A stretch of 64,000 nucleotides of DNA, from NCBI GenBank assembly GCA_045592985.1, contig JAZNVU010000056.1:31128-95127 (forward strand), in the 5' to 3' direction. Source of the DNA: UMGS172 sp045592985 (lineage in GTDB: Bacteria > Bacillota > Clostridia > Oscillospirales > Acutalibacteraceae). Shown here one piece after another: positions 26,788-35,611 of this stretch. The notes beneath the pieces were generated by a model that saw nothing but the letters and a program-made list of their open reading frames with translations, ran no database searches and was not told where the DNA came from. Numbering within the stretch: the stretch's first letter is position 1; each line of letters starts with the position of its first letter. Both the position numbers and the translations under genes were made by a program.

Positions 26788-26842
26788 AGTTGTCATTCTG
26801 AGTCTTAGACGAAGAGTTTTAACCGGGCTTAGGATGACGATG
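26788..26842. repeat. Short palindromic intergenic element
   Basis: GTCATTCTGAG and CTTAGGATGAC form an imperfect dyad around CGAAGAG. This resembles the TGTCATTCTGAG-type intergenic repeats scattered in many bacterial genomes. A related fragment (GCAGAATGACGATCTGAG) is at 42506-42523. Confidence 0.4.
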
Positions 26843-26878
26843 TAAAAATAACAAAGCGAATAAAAAAAGGAAATTTTT

Positions 26879-27544
26879 ATGGGAAAACTTATTGTTATAG
26901 AAGGTCTTGACGGAAGCGGAAAGACAACTCAGGTTGAACTGTTACCCCAAAAACTCAAAAGTATGGGATACGATGCCAAAGTTATATCCTTTCCTGATTA
27001 TGAGGACCCTTCGAGTACACTTGTAAGAATGTATTTAGGCGGTGAGTTCGGCAACAAACCTGACTCGGTAAACGCCTATGCCGCATCGCTTTTCTATGCG
27101 GTCGACCGATACGCAAGTTATAAACGCCATTGGAGTGATTATTACGACAACGGCGGTGTTGTCATTTCGGGAAGATATGTTGAGTCCAATGCTTATCATC
27201 AGATGGCAAAGTTGCCCGAAAACGAGTGGGAAGAGTATCTTGAATGGCTTTATAAGACCGAGTACGAAAGAACAGCCATTCCTCGTCCCGACCTTGTCAT
27301 TTTCCTTGATATGCCAACCGAAGTATCTTCGGCTCTTATGACCTCGCGTTATAAAGGTGACGAAACAAAGAGAGATATCCACGAAAAAGACAGAGTATAT
27401 CTTGAATCCTGCCGAAAGGCTGCAAAATATGCTGCTGAGAAGTGCGGTTGGAAGGTTATATGCTGTGCCGATGGTGACAGGCCCAGAACTATTGAGGATA
27501 TATCGCAAGAAATTTTGTCGGCTGTTGCCGAAGTTATTAAATAA
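26879..27544 (+). CDS. tmk: Thymidylate kinase
   Basis: 221 residues. P-loop GLDGSGKTTQ (9-18), DRYASYKRHW region for dTMP binding, and GGVVISGRYVESNAYHQM as the DRx-type motif (here GRY instead of DRY). It phosphorylates dTMP to dTDP. Longer and somewhat divergent from bacterial Tmk, as in a clostridial subgroup. Directly after thyX. Confidence 0.9.
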   Translation: MGKLIVIEGLDGSGKTTQVELLPQKLKSMGYDAKVISFPDYEDPSSTLVRMYLGGEFGNKPDSVNAYAASLFYAVDRYASYKRHWSDYYDNGGVVISGRYVESNAYHQMAKLPENEWEEYLEWLYKTEYERTAIPRPDLVIFLDMPTEVSSALMTSRYKGDETKRDIHEKDRVYLESCRKAAKYAAEKCGWKVICCADGDRPRTIEDISQEILSAVAEVIK

Positions 27545-27556
27545 AGGAGAAATATC

Positions 27557-28102
27557 ATGTATTACATGTTTTTGGCTTCGGGTTTTGAAGAAACCGAGGC
27601 AATAGCACCCCTTGACCTTATAAGAAGAGCAGAGGTAGAAATTTATACCGTAGGTGTCGGTTCAAAAATAGTGACCGGTTCGCATCAAGTGCCTGTGGTT
27701 GCCGACGTTATAGACTGTGAAGTAGGACCTGATAAGGACTGTGAGGGTATCATACTTCCGGGCGGCATGCCGGGAACACTTAACCTCGAAAAAGCCGAGA
27801 CAGTGCAAAAGTTTATTGATTACTGCGTTGAAAACAATCTTTTAATAGCATCAATTTGTGCCGCACCCTCAATTTTGGGCCACAAAGGTCTTTTAAACGG
27901 TAAAAATGCCGTTTGTTTCCCCGGTTTTGAGGAGCAACTTACCGGTGCTAACGTATCAAAGGATGCGGTTATGACTGACGGTAACATTATTACCGCTTGC
28001 GGTGCCGGTGCTGCATTGAAATTCGGCCTTGAAATAATTAAATATATCAAGGGCGAAGCCGAGTCCAAGCATATCGGAAGAACGATATTATGCGACCGAT
28101 AG
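27557..28102 (+). CDS. DJ-1/PfpI family protein
   Basis: 181 residues. GFEETEAIAPLDLIRR near the start, PGGMPGT near 67, and the nucleophile elbow ICAAPSILG with Cys near 100 identify the DJ-1/ThiJ clade. Members act as deglycases, chaperones or oxidative-stress proteins; the precise role is uncertain. AAAGGAG upstream. Overlaps the next gene by 13 bases. Confidence 0.88.
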   Translation: MYYMFLASGFEETEAIAPLDLIRRAEVEIYTVGVGSKIVTGSHQVPVVADVIDCEVGPDKDCEGIILPGGMPGTLNLEKAETVQKFIDYCVENNLLIASICAAPSILGHKGLLNGKNAVCFPGFEEQLTGANVSKDAVMTDGNIITACGAGAALKFGLEIIKYIKGEAESKHIGRTILCDR

Positions 28103-28713
28103 ATATTAGACAGTATAAAAACGACTTAAGGGAAAGCATCAAACAAGAGCGACGCGATATGCCGCCCGAAGAAAAGAAAATTCTTGACAACGGAGTAACC
28201 CGAAACGTTTTTAAACTGTATCAGTATCGTTCCGCCAAAACAATAATGGTATATGTTTCGACGGTAATAGAAGTAGACACGTATGAGATAATCAAGGGTG
28301 CATGGCATGATGGCAAAAAGGTTGCCGTTCCGAGGTGTATTCCGGGAACACGATTCATGGATTTCCACTACATAACCTCGTTCGACGACCTAAAACCGGG
28401 AACATTCGGAGTGCCCGAACCCGATCCTCAGTTGCCGACTGTAACTGATTTTGACGGTTGCCTTATGCTTTTGCCGGCACTGTCAATTGATTACCTTGGT
28501 TTCCGTTTGGGGTACGGAAAAGGTTATTACGACCGTTATATGTCTAAATTTAACGGTGCGTGCGCGGGTATTTGCTATACATCTAATATCAGACGGCACA
28601 TGTATCATGGCCGGTTCGACCGTCCCGTTGATGTTGTGGTGACTGAAAAATGGATAAAGGATGTAAGTACAAGACGTCGAGATAACCGAAAAAATTTCTT
28701 AAAAGTCAGATAG
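28090..28713 (+). CDS. 5-formyltetrahydrofolate cyclo-ligase
   Basis: 207 residues. The family motif GFRLGYGKGYYDRYM is near 137-151, with RRDMPPEEKK near the N-terminus. It converts 5-formyl-THF to methenyl-THF using ATP, returning folate to the pool that ThyX draws on. Starts inside the end of the DJ-1 gene, so the two are translationally coupled. Confidence 0.92.
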   Translation: MRPIDIRQYKNDLRESIKQERRDMPPEEKKILDNGVTRNVFKLYQYRSAKTIMVYVSTVIEVDTYEIIKGAWHDGKKVAVPRCIPGTRFMDFHYITSFDDLKPGTFGVPEPDPQLPTVTDFDGCLMLLPALSIDYLGFRLGYGKGYYDRYMSKFNGACAGICYTSNIRRHMYHGRFDRPVDVVVTEKWIKDVSTRRRDNRKNFLKVR

Positions 28714-28739
28714 CGAAGTTTTGAAAGGATTAAAACGGC

Positions 28740-30176
28740 ATGGATAACAACGATTTCAGATTGAATGAGTTTGCAAGCGGTAAAAACGGCGACGATAATG
28801 CTGTGTTTGAACCGAAGAAAAATGAAGTTGATTTGAACGGTTTTTTTAGTACCGACACCGAAAACACATATGACCTGAATGCGTTTTCAGGTTCTCAGGC
28901 ATCGTCCGATGATGACCATGAGCAAAACAGTGGAAACATGGAGTTTTTTGATAATGCAGAAATTTCACAAACAGATTCGGACGGTAATCTTGACCACAGT
29001 AATCTGAGTGACGATTTTGTTATCGGTAAAGACTTTTTTATTGACAGTACCGAGGCTGACGGAATGGTTGAGCCTGAGGTTAAAAAGCCTACCCCTAAAA
29101 AGAAACCTCAAAAACCGCAATCAGCAGGTAAAAGTTGCTTGCTCGCTGTTATTTGGATGGCACTTATCTTTGTTATATCTATTTCGGCGGCTGCTTGTAT
29201 AATGTATTTCGGTATGGATTATCTGGGCGTTGGTTTTGAACAAAACGTCACGGCAGAAATAGAGATTCTTGTTGAAGAAGGAACAGGAACAAAAGAAATT
29301 GCCCAAAAACTTAAAGATGCAGGAATTATCGAAAGTCCGCTTTTCTTCCGATTTTATGCTAAACAAAGCGGTCAGGATGTCAAATTCCAGCATGGTATTT
29401 ATTATTTTACCAAGCAGGACAGTTACGAGGATATAGCCGAGGCACTCTCAAAACAGGGTGTAATAGCCAATGCGGTTAGAGTAACCATTCCCGAAGGTCT
29501 CAATGTTGATGAGATTGCCGAACTAATGTATGAAAACCGCATATGCACAATCGAGCAATTTAAAATTGCAGTTAACGAGGCTACCGCTGCCAAATATAGT
29601 GTGTCGTTTATGGATGAACTTAAAACTCAGGAAGACGGTGTACATTATATTCTTGAAGGATTTTTGTTCCCTGATACATACGAGTTTTACGCAACTTATG
29701 ACAAATCGGGTGCAGAACAAGCAGTTAAAAAGATGTTGCAGAATATGGATAATAAGTTTAGCGAAGTTCTTCGAGCAAGAGCCAATGAACTAGGTTATTC
29801 CATGAACGATGTGCTGACGCTTGCCTCGATTATTGAAATGGAAGCAAGTGTTGCCGACTATTCCGTTAAACAAAAGGTATCGGCGGTATTTCACAATCGT
29901 TTAAAGAGTAAGGATATGAAGAAACTTCAGTCCGACCCTACACAGGATTATCCTTATAATACCGAGCGTTATGATACTTACAAAATAGAGGGTCTTGCAC
30001 CCGGTGCATATTGCTCGCCCGGTCTTGATTCTATAAAAGCGGCTCTTTATCCCGATGATACTTGCAAAGCGTTCTATTTCGTGACCGATAAGGATATGAA
30101 TTTCTATTTCAGCAACACATATCAGGAGCACACCAACACTATACTTCTTCTCAAAAGGAAAGGTATCTATGAATGA
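28740..30176 (+). CDS. mltG: Endolytic murein transglycosylase MltG with long cytoplasmic tail
   Basis: 478 residues. One span at about 133-157 anchors it. The outer part has a LysM-like fold and the YceG catalytic region with Glu in LASIIEMEAS, then HNRL, LQSDPTQDYPYNT, GLAPGAYCSPG and FYFSNTYQEH. It cuts nascent glycan strands and sets their length. The N-terminal 130 residues are acidic and probably disordered, and repeat a short motif [RD]LNxF three times (7-11, 31-35, 45-49). Overlaps the next gene by 8 bases. Confidence 0.93.
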   Translation: MDNNDFRLNEFASGKNGDDNAVFEPKKNEVDLNGFFSTDTENTYDLNAFSGSQASSDDDHEQNSGNMEFFDNAEISQTDSDGNLDHSNLSDDFVIGKDFFIDSTEADGMVEPEVKKPTPKKKPQKPQSAGKSCLLAVIWMALIFVISISAAACIMYFGMDYLGVGFEQNVTAEIEILVEEGTGTKEIAQKLKDAGIIESPLFFRFYAKQSGQDVKFQHGIYYFTKQDSYEDIAEALSKQGVIANAVRVTIPEGLNVDEIAELMYENRICTIEQFKIAVNEATAAKYSVSFMDELKTQEDGVHYILEGFLFPDTYEFYATYDKSGAEQAVKKMLQNMDNKFSEVLRARANELGYSMNDVLTLASIIEMEASVADYSVKQKVSAVFHNRLKSKDMKKLQSDPTQDYPYNTERYDTYKIEGLAPGAYCSPGLDSIKAALYPDDTCKAFYFVTDKDMNFYFSNTYQEHTNTILLLKRKGIYE

Positions 30177-31401
30177 AAAATCGTTTATAAGACGGCCTGA
30201 ACTACTTTGTCCCGCAGGTGATATCATAAGACTTAAAGCCGCGGTGGATTTTGGTGCTGATGCGGTGTATCTTGCAGGCGAAGAGTTTGGCATGCGCACT
30301 GCCGCAACCAATTTTGGCGAGGCTGATATGCGCGAAGGCGTTAAATATGCCCATGACCGCAACGTTAAAGTTTTTGTCACCTGCAACACCTTGCCTCACA
30401 ATGCTGAGATGCCGAGGTTGCCGGCATTTTTGGAGATGCTCGAAGACGTAGGTGTTGACGGAATTATTGCGTCAGATATCGGTACTATGGGCCTTGTTAA
30501 AAAGCATGCACCTAAAGCCGAACTTCACGTTTCGGTGCAGTCGGGCATTGTTAACTATGTGACTGCAAATGCCTTTTATAACATGGGCGCAAAAAGAGTG
30601 GTTGTAGCACGTGAATTATCACTTGAGGAAATTGCAGAGATTAGAGCAAAAACCCCTCAAGAACTTGATATAGAAGCCTTTGTACACGGTGCCATGTGCG
30701 TTTCGTTTTCAGCAAGATGTCTGCTTTCTTCTTATATGACAGGTCGTGACGCCAACCGCGGTGACTGTGCTCAGTCCTGCCGCTGGAGTTACTCTCTTGT
30801 AGAAGAAAAAAGACCCGGTCAGTACTTTGACATAACCGAGACCGATAAAGGTACATATATTCTTAATGCCGATGACCTTTGTATGGCTGAACATATAGGA
30901 GATTTGTTAAAGGCGGGTGTATATAGCCTTAAAATTGAAGGCAGAGCAAAATCGCACTACTACACCGCCGTTACGGCAAACGCTTACCGTGGTGCTATAG
31001 ATGCATTTCTAAAGAACCCTGATGAGCCTATTCCCGGTTGGGTTACTGACGAACTTAATAAAATCAGCCATCGTAATTATTCTACGGGATTTTATTATGG
31101 TAGACCCGAAAACGCCCAAACCTATAAAAACGCAGGTTATCAGAGGGATTATTCGGTAGCAGGTATTGTTACAGGGTATGAAGACGGTAAAATCTTGCTT
31201 GAACTTAAAAACAAGTTCTTAAAAGGGCAGGAACTTGACTGTTTAGAGCCTTATTCGGTACCGTTTATCATTAAGGCTGACGAAATGTATAATGAAAAGA
31301 ACGAACTTATTGACTCAGCACCTCACCCGACCATGACGGTAAAAATACCTTTTGAAAGACCTCTTAAAACAGGCTCGTTACTCAGAATGAAAACTGAATA
31401 A
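30169..31401 (+). CDS. Peptidase U32 family protein
   Basis: 410 residues. Family signature EAFVHGAMCVSFSARCLLSS (about 165-185), then GDCAQSCRWSY, and a C-terminal beta-barrel-like part. Several U32 members are now known to be tRNA or rRNA hydroxylases (TrhP, RlhA) rather than proteases; which applies here cannot be read from the sequence. Start overlaps mltG. Confidence 0.9.
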   Translation: MNEKSFIRRPELLCPAGDIIRLKAAVDFGADAVYLAGEEFGMRTAATNFGEADMREGVKYAHDRNVKVFVTCNTLPHNAEMPRLPAFLEMLEDVGVDGIIASDIGTMGLVKKHAPKAELHVSVQSGIVNYVTANAFYNMGAKRVVVARELSLEEIAEIRAKTPQELDIEAFVHGAMCVSFSARCLLSSYMTGRDANRGDCAQSCRWSYSLVEEKRPGQYFDITETDKGTYILNADDLCMAEHIGDLLKAGVYSLKIEGRAKSHYYTAVTANAYRGAIDAFLKNPDEPIPGWVTDELNKISHRNYSTGFYYGRPENAQTYKNAGYQRDYSVAGIVTGYEDGKILLELKNKFLKGQELDCLEPYSVPFIIKADEMYNEKNELIDSAPHPTMTVKIPFERPLKTGSLLRMKTE

Positions 31402-31408
31402 AACTTAT

Positions 31409-31450
31409 AAAAATCACCTTTTATACACAGAATATAAAGGGTGATTTTTT
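31409..31450 (+). terminator. Terminator hairpin that also covers the RBS of the PBP gene
   Basis: AAAATCACCTTTTAT (31410-31424) pairs with ATAAAGGGTGATTTT (31433-31447) with one G-U, followed by Ts. The 3' arm contains AAAGGG, the only plausible RBS of the next gene, and its T-run abuts the start codon. It could terminate the upstream row or lower PBP translation in read-through mRNA. Confidence 0.7.
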
Positions 31451-33030
31451 TGTCAGGCTATTATAAAAGAATGTTAATCTGTTTCATTTGTTTATTACTT
31501 ATAATGGCGGTATGCGGTGTGAGGGTTGCTGTTATATCGGTCGACCGAGACTATAAGGAGACGGCAATATCGCAGTCACAAAGAAGGGTGACGGTGGCGG
31601 TTAGCCGCGGTACAGTTTATGACTGCAACGGTGTTCCGCTTACCGACGTAAATCCTCGGGATATCACAGTGGTTTTTCCGTCAGAGCAGGGTGCCGTTGC
31701 ACTCACCGAATTGTTAAGCGGTGAGCAACTTGAAAATGCCATGGCAAGGCTTTCAAAGGGTAATCCTGTCGTACTGGATTTGCCGTATTACGGCAATAGT
31801 GATGCGGTGGCTTCATTGCGAATTAATCAGCGTTATTCGGGTGTATTGAACCATGTAATAGGATATACGGATAAAGACGGCAATGGGGTTTACGGCATCG
31901 AAAAAGGTATGGACGGAATCCTTTGCGGTGTGCCGATTAATGTAACCTATACAGCCGATACCGCAGGCAGAATGTTAGTAGGTGAGGGATATGCGGTTTC
32001 GGGACTTCAAACTAACTCGGTGAAATTGACGATAGATGCAAAAATTCAAGCAATAGTCGAAAAAGCCATGCAAACAGTGCCTCGAGGTGCCGCAGTGGTG
32101 GTTGAAGCACAAAGCGGAAAAATCAGGGCAATGGTAAGCCGACCTGTTTTTGACCCAGAAAATATTGCAGATTACCTACAGTCTGAGGACTCTCCTCTGA
32201 TTAACCGCGCGTTGTATCCGTATAATGTAGGTTCGGTGTTCAAACCGTGCATTGCTGCCGCTGCACTCGAAAACGGTTTTGGAAACTACACCTACAACTG
32301 CACAGGTAGTATCAGTCACAAAGGAATTTTATTCAAGTGCAACAAAATAGCAGGACACGGTGAACTTGATTTGAACAATGCCATCGGTGTTTCGTGCAAT
32401 ACTTTTTTCTACACGTTGGCAGGAAAAATAGGTGCAAATGCCGTTTATTATTCGGCAGAGGCGCTAAGGTTTGGCAAAAGCATCGACCTTGGCGGCGGGT
32501 TAAGCGCACAAAGCGGAAATCTTACTAGTATTTCTACTCTTAATGAGTCATCGGCGGCTCTGATAAATTTGTCAATAGGACAAGGCGACCTTATGTTGAC
32601 ACCGATTGCGGTGTCGAATTTATACTGTGCTATTGCAAACAACGGCAGTTATTATTTGCCGACCATAATTGAGGGCGTTACAAAAAACGGCGTGTATGAG
32701 AAAAATGTTGACTCTTTGCCGACGAGTGCCATGAGTAAATCTACAGCGGAAATGTTAAAACAATACCTAAAAAACGCTCTCTGTGAGGGTACCGGTTCTG
32801 CGGCGTACACAGAAGGTGTTATAGCCGGCGGTAAAACCGGCACGGCACAAACAGGGTGGAAGGATGGAGACCGAAAAATCCTCAATGGGTGGTTTTGCGG
32901 ATTTGTTGAGTGCGAAGCAGTCGATTATGTTATAGTTATTTTAAAAGAGGATGTAAAATCAGGCTCGCACGATTGCGCCCCGATTTTTAAAGAGATTTCA
33001 AGTCGCATTGCCGAGTTAAACTTTTGGTAA
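31450..33030 (+). CDS. Class B penicillin-binding protein (FtsI/SpoVD-like transpeptidase)
   Basis: About 526 residues from a TTG at 31450, 8 bases after AAAGGG; a GTG at 31441 is the alternative. One N-terminal span (about 8-30), then a dimerisation part. The transpeptidase motifs are SVFK (about 262-265), SCN (about 315-317) and KTGT (about 462-465). It cross-links peptidoglycan outside the membrane. The protein is short for PBP2/FtsI (usually above 550) and has no PASTA domains. Division or sporulation-specific use cannot be decided. Confidence 0.88.
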   Translation: MSGYYKRMLICFICLLLIMAVCGVRVAVISVDRDYKETAISQSQRRVTVAVSRGTVYDCNGVPLTDVNPRDITVVFPSEQGAVALTELLSGEQLENAMARLSKGNPVVLDLPYYGNSDAVASLRINQRYSGVLNHVIGYTDKDGNGVYGIEKGMDGILCGVPINVTYTADTAGRMLVGEGYAVSGLQTNSVKLTIDAKIQAIVEKAMQTVPRGAAVVVEAQSGKIRAMVSRPVFDPENIADYLQSEDSPLINRALYPYNVGSVFKPCIAAAALENGFGNYTYNCTGSISHKGILFKCNKIAGHGELDLNNAIGVSCNTFFYTLAGKIGANAVYYSAEALRFGKSIDLGGGLSAQSGNLTSISTLNESSAALINLSIGQGDLMLTPIAVSNLYCAIANNGSYYLPTIIEGVTKNGVYEKNVDSLPTSAMSKSTAEMLKQYLKNALCEGTGSAAYTEGVIAGGKTGTAQTGWKDGDRKILNGWFCGFVECEAVDYVIVILKEDVKSGSHDCAPIFKEISSRIAELNFW

Positions 33031-33034
33031 AAAC

Positions 33035-33066
33035 AAAAAACTCTCGCCCTAAGGCGAGAGTTTTTT
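33035..33066. terminator. Bidirectional terminator
   Basis: CTCTCGCC-CTAA-GGCGAGAG hairpin flanked by A-run and T-run, between the PBP gene and rplL. Confidence 0.92.
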
Positions 33067-33081
33067 ATGTTAAACTTTAAA

Positions 33082-33459
33082 TTACTTAAGCTCAACTTTT
33101 GCGCCGACTTCTTCAAGTTTCTTCTTGATTTCTTCGGCTTCTTCTTTAGCTGCAGCCTCTTTGATGGTCTTGGGAGCGCCGTCTACAACTGCCTTAGCGT
33201 CTGCAAGGCCGAGACCGGTGATCTCACGAACAACTTTGATAACCTTGATCTTTTCAGCGCCTGCCTCAGCAAGAACTACGTCGAACTCGGTCTTCTCCTC
33301 TGCTGCGGGGCCGGCTGCTGCTGCAGGACCTGCTACTGCTACTGCTGCGGCTGCGGATACGCCGAACTCCTCTTCTACTGCATGTACGAGCTCAGAAAGC
33401 TCAAGAACGGTAAGAGCTTTGATTTCTTCAATCATTGCTGCAATCTTCTCAGATGCCAT
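33082..33459 (-). CDS. rplL: Ribosomal protein L7/L12
   Basis: 125 residues. N-terminal dimerisation part, Ala/Gly-rich hinge (about 38-52), C-terminal domain with EKIKVIKVVREITGLGLADAK. Starts at the ATG with GGAGG upstream (33459). Forms the stalk with L10, whose gene lies immediately upstream. Confidence 0.97.
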   Translation of the reverse strand: MASEKIAAMIEEIKALTVLELSELVHAVEEEFGVSAAAAVAVAGPAAAAGPAAEEKTEFDVVLAEAGAEKIKVIKVVREITGLGLADAKAVVDGAPKTIKEAAAKEEAEEIKKKLEEVGAKVELK

Positions 33460-33522
33460 TTTAATTTCCTCCAATAAAATAAATTTTGTTTTAGTTTGTT
33501 TTTTGTTTGTTAAGCAGATAAA

Positions 33523-34044
33523 TTATTCTGCTGCGGGTTCTGCAACGGCTTCACCGTTCTTATCAACAATAGCCTGAATTGCACGGGCAAATGCTGCGAT
33601 AGGAGCGTTGAAAGCATTGCAAACGGTTGCGAGAAGTACATCTCTGGTGGGTAGCTTAGCAAGGCTGTCGATTGTTGCTGTGTCGATAACTTTTCCGTCA
33701 AGGAATCCGGTTTTGATCTCAAAGCTGTCGACAGTCTCAGCATATTTGCTAAGGATTCTGGCAGCGGCAACATGGTCGTCTGCACTGGTTGCAAGAGCTG
33801 TGGTACCGTTAAGGAACGGATCAAGCTCTGCAAGGTCGGTTCCCTCAACTGCTTTGCGGAGAAGGGTATTCTTAACTACGGTGTAGTTAACGCCTGCTTC
33901 ACGGAGTTCTTTACGGAGCTTAGTGTCGTCGGCAACCGAGATACCGCTGTAATCAACGAGAACACCGGCGCATGCACCTTCAACATTTGCTTTGATCTGG
34001 GCAACCTGCTGTTGCTTTGCTTCTAAAATTGACTGGCTGGGCAA
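33523..34044 (-). CDS. rplJ: Ribosomal protein L10
   Basis: 173 residues from a TTG at 34044, preceded by GGAGGTG. No ATG is available in register downstream of that RBS without removing conserved residues, and extending upstream would run through the leader. Contains the L10 pattern VLVDYSGISVADDTKLRKELREAG and VVKNTLLRKA; the C-terminal helix binds L7/L12 dimers. Controlled by the L10 leader. Confidence 0.95.
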   Translation of the reverse strand: MPSQSILEAKQQQVAQIKANVEGACAGVLVDYSGISVADDTKLRKELREAGVNYTVVKNTLLRKAVEGTDLAELDPFLNGTTALATSADDHVAAARILSKYAETVDSFEIKTGFLDGKVIDTATIDSLAKLPTRDVLLATVCNAFNAPIAAFARAIQAIVDKNGEAVAEPAAE

Positions 34045-34054
34045 AATATTCACC

Positions 34055-34185
34055 TCCGAAAAATGAAAAGTGCCTGTTCCAAAGACGGACAGGCACGAAA
34101 AAGCAAAATTAAAATACTTTTTAGTGTTTATCCTCGGCAGGCAGACCGTGGTCTTTACGCAATGCACCTACTGTCTTTGGAATTA
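34055..34185 (-). promoter_or_regulatory. Ribosomal protein L10 leader
   Basis: On the minus strand CCAAAGACAGTAGGTGC and CTGCCTGCCGAGGATAA match the conserved L10 leader halves of Firmicutes. A strong hairpin (GTGCCTGT...ACAGGCAC with TTTT after) follows. L10(L12)4 binding is known to repress the operon in this way. Confidence 0.85.
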
Positions 34186-34193
34186 ACACAAGT

Positions 34194-34222
34194 ATATTAC
34201 CACAAAGGTAATCATTTGTCAA
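34194..34222 (-). promoter_or_regulatory. Sigma-A promoter of rplJL
   Basis: On the minus strand TTGACA, 17-bp spacer, TAATAT, just upstream of the L10 leader. Confidence 0.85.
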
Positions 34223-34269
34223 GCATTATTTTTAGATTTTTAGAAAATTTAAATGCTGGCTTTAAAATA

Positions 34270-34300
34270 AAAACGGACTGTGCCGTATGACACAGTCCGA
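34270..34300 (-). terminator. Terminator after rplA
   Basis: CGGACTGTG and CACAGTCCG form the stem; the minus strand continues TTTTTATTTT. It separates rplKA from rplJL. Confidence 0.85.
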
Positions 34301-34311
34301 ATAGAATTAAA

Positions 34312-35007
34312 TTATGCGCCGTACTTAGAGGCGTTTACCTTAATTCCGGGGCCCATTGTAGTAGTAACTACGCAGGACTTAATATACTGACCTTTTGCAG
34401 CGGCAGGCTTTGCCTTAGCAACTGCGTTAAGCAAGGTCTCAAAGTTCTCCTGGAGCTTCTCAGCACCGAAGGAAACCTTACCGATGGGGCAGTGGATGAT
34501 GTTCTGCTTGTCAAGACGGTACTCAATCTTACCTGCTTTTGCATCGGTTACAGCCTTTGCAACATCAGGGGTAACAGTGCCTGCCTTGGGGTTAGGCATA
34601 AGACCACGGGGGCCGAGAACCTTACCAAGACGACCAACGAGACCCATCATATCAGGGCTTGCGATAACAACGTCGAACTCCATCCACTTTTCGGTCTGGA
34701 TTTTGGTTACGAGGTCTTCAGCACCTACATAATCTGCGCCTGCGTCTTTAGCTGCCTGAGCCTTGTCTTCTTTACAGATAACAAGTGTACGAACAGTTTT
34801 ACCGGTTCCGTTGGGGAGAACTACTGCGCCGCGAACCTGCTGGTCAGCGTGACGAGAGTCAACACCAAGACGGATATGAGCCTCAACGGTCTCATCGAAT
34901 TTTGCAATTTTAGTTTTTACAGTAAGGTCCATTGCCTCAGCAATGTCATACTGTTTAGTAGAGTCTACAAGCCCAGCGCTTGCAACATATTTTTTACCAT
35001 GTTTCAT
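34312..35007 (-). CDS. rplA: Ribosomal protein L1
   Basis: 231 residues, full length. VVLPNGTGKTVRTLV near 60-75, the DYVGAEDL segment and the signature MGLVGRLGKVLGPRGLMPNPK (about 125-145) are present. Also a translational repressor that binds its own mRNA in known systems. GGGAGG upstream of the ATG. Confidence 0.97.
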   Translation of the reverse strand: MKHGKKYVASAGLVDSTKQYDIAEAMDLTVKTKIAKFDETVEAHIRLGVDSRHADQQVRGAVVLPNGTGKTVRTLVICKEDKAQAAKDAGADYVGAEDLVTKIQTEKWMEFDVVIASPDMMGLVGRLGKVLGPRGLMPNPKAGTVTPDVAKAVTDAKAGKIEYRLDKQNIIHCPIGKVSFGAEKLQENFETLLNAVAKAKPAAAKGQYIKSCVVTTTMGPGIKVNASKYGA

Positions 35008-35063
35008 TATAATTTCCTCCCAGATAAGTGGTTAAATCGGATATTTCCTCCCACGAGGGAGCA

Positions 35064-35489
35064 TCAGTCTACAACAGTGATGCCCATGCTGCGTGCAGTG
35101 CCAGCTACCATGGACATGGCGGCTTCAAGACTTGCTGCATTAAGGTCGGGCATTTTCTGTTCGGCAATCTTCTGAACCTGCTCCTTGGTAATCTGAGCAA
35201 CCTTGTTCTTGTTAGGTGTGCCAGAAGCCTTGTCAATTCCGCAAGCCTTCTTAATAAGAACGGCTGCAGGAGGAGTCTTGGTTATAAAAGTGAAGGAACG
35301 GTCTGCATATACGGTAATAACGACAGGAATGATAAGACCTGCGTCATTCTTGGTACGCTCGTTGAATTCCTTAGTGAAAGCCATGATGTTTACACCATGC
35401 TGACCGAGAGCCGGACCAACAGGGGGTGCCGGAGTTGCTTTGCCGGCGGGAATCTGAAGTTTGATATAGCCAGTAATTTTCTGTGCCAT
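35064..35489 (-). CDS. rplK: Ribosomal protein L11
   Basis: 141 residues. IKLQIPAGKATPAPPVGPALGQ in the N-domain, ASGTPNKNKVAQIT in the rRNA-binding C-domain. ATG at 35489 with GGAGG; the longer frame from 35504 overlaps the RBS. Followed by rplA after 56 bp that hold a GTGGGAGG motif. Confidence 0.97.
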   Translation of the reverse strand: MAQKITGYIKLQIPAGKATPAPPVGPALGQHGVNIMAFTKEFNERTKNDAGLIIPVVITVYADRSFTFITKTPPAAVLIKKACGIDKASGTPNKNKVAQITKEQVQKIAEQKMPDLNAASLEAAMSMVAGTARSMGITVVD

Positions 35490-35504
35490 TTTTAGTACCT
35501 CCAA

Positions 35505-35580
35505 GTATTAGTGGTGGCGGCGTTCAACTTGAACGCACGTCGGAACGCTTTAAAAGGATTAACGTTCCTCCCACGTTGTG
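35505..35580 (-). promoter_or_regulatory. Candidate L1 autoregulatory element in the rplK leader
   Basis: On the minus strand GTGGGAGG (35567-35574) and CCACCAC (35511-35517) flank two small hairpins (GGAACG/CGTTCC and GCGTTCAA/TTGAACGC). The arrangement is like L1-binding rplK leaders of Firmicutes. A second CGTGGGAGG occurs at 35046-35054 before rplA. Assignment from memory of the motif only. Confidence 0.4.
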
Positions 35581-35611
35581 TCATTTTGACACGTAAAGCA
35601 ATTTGCTATAA

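Noticed and set aside
33125..33577. Ser/Ala-rich plus-strand frame over rplL
   Set aside because: Antisense of the Ala-rich L7/L12 hinge; no RBS.
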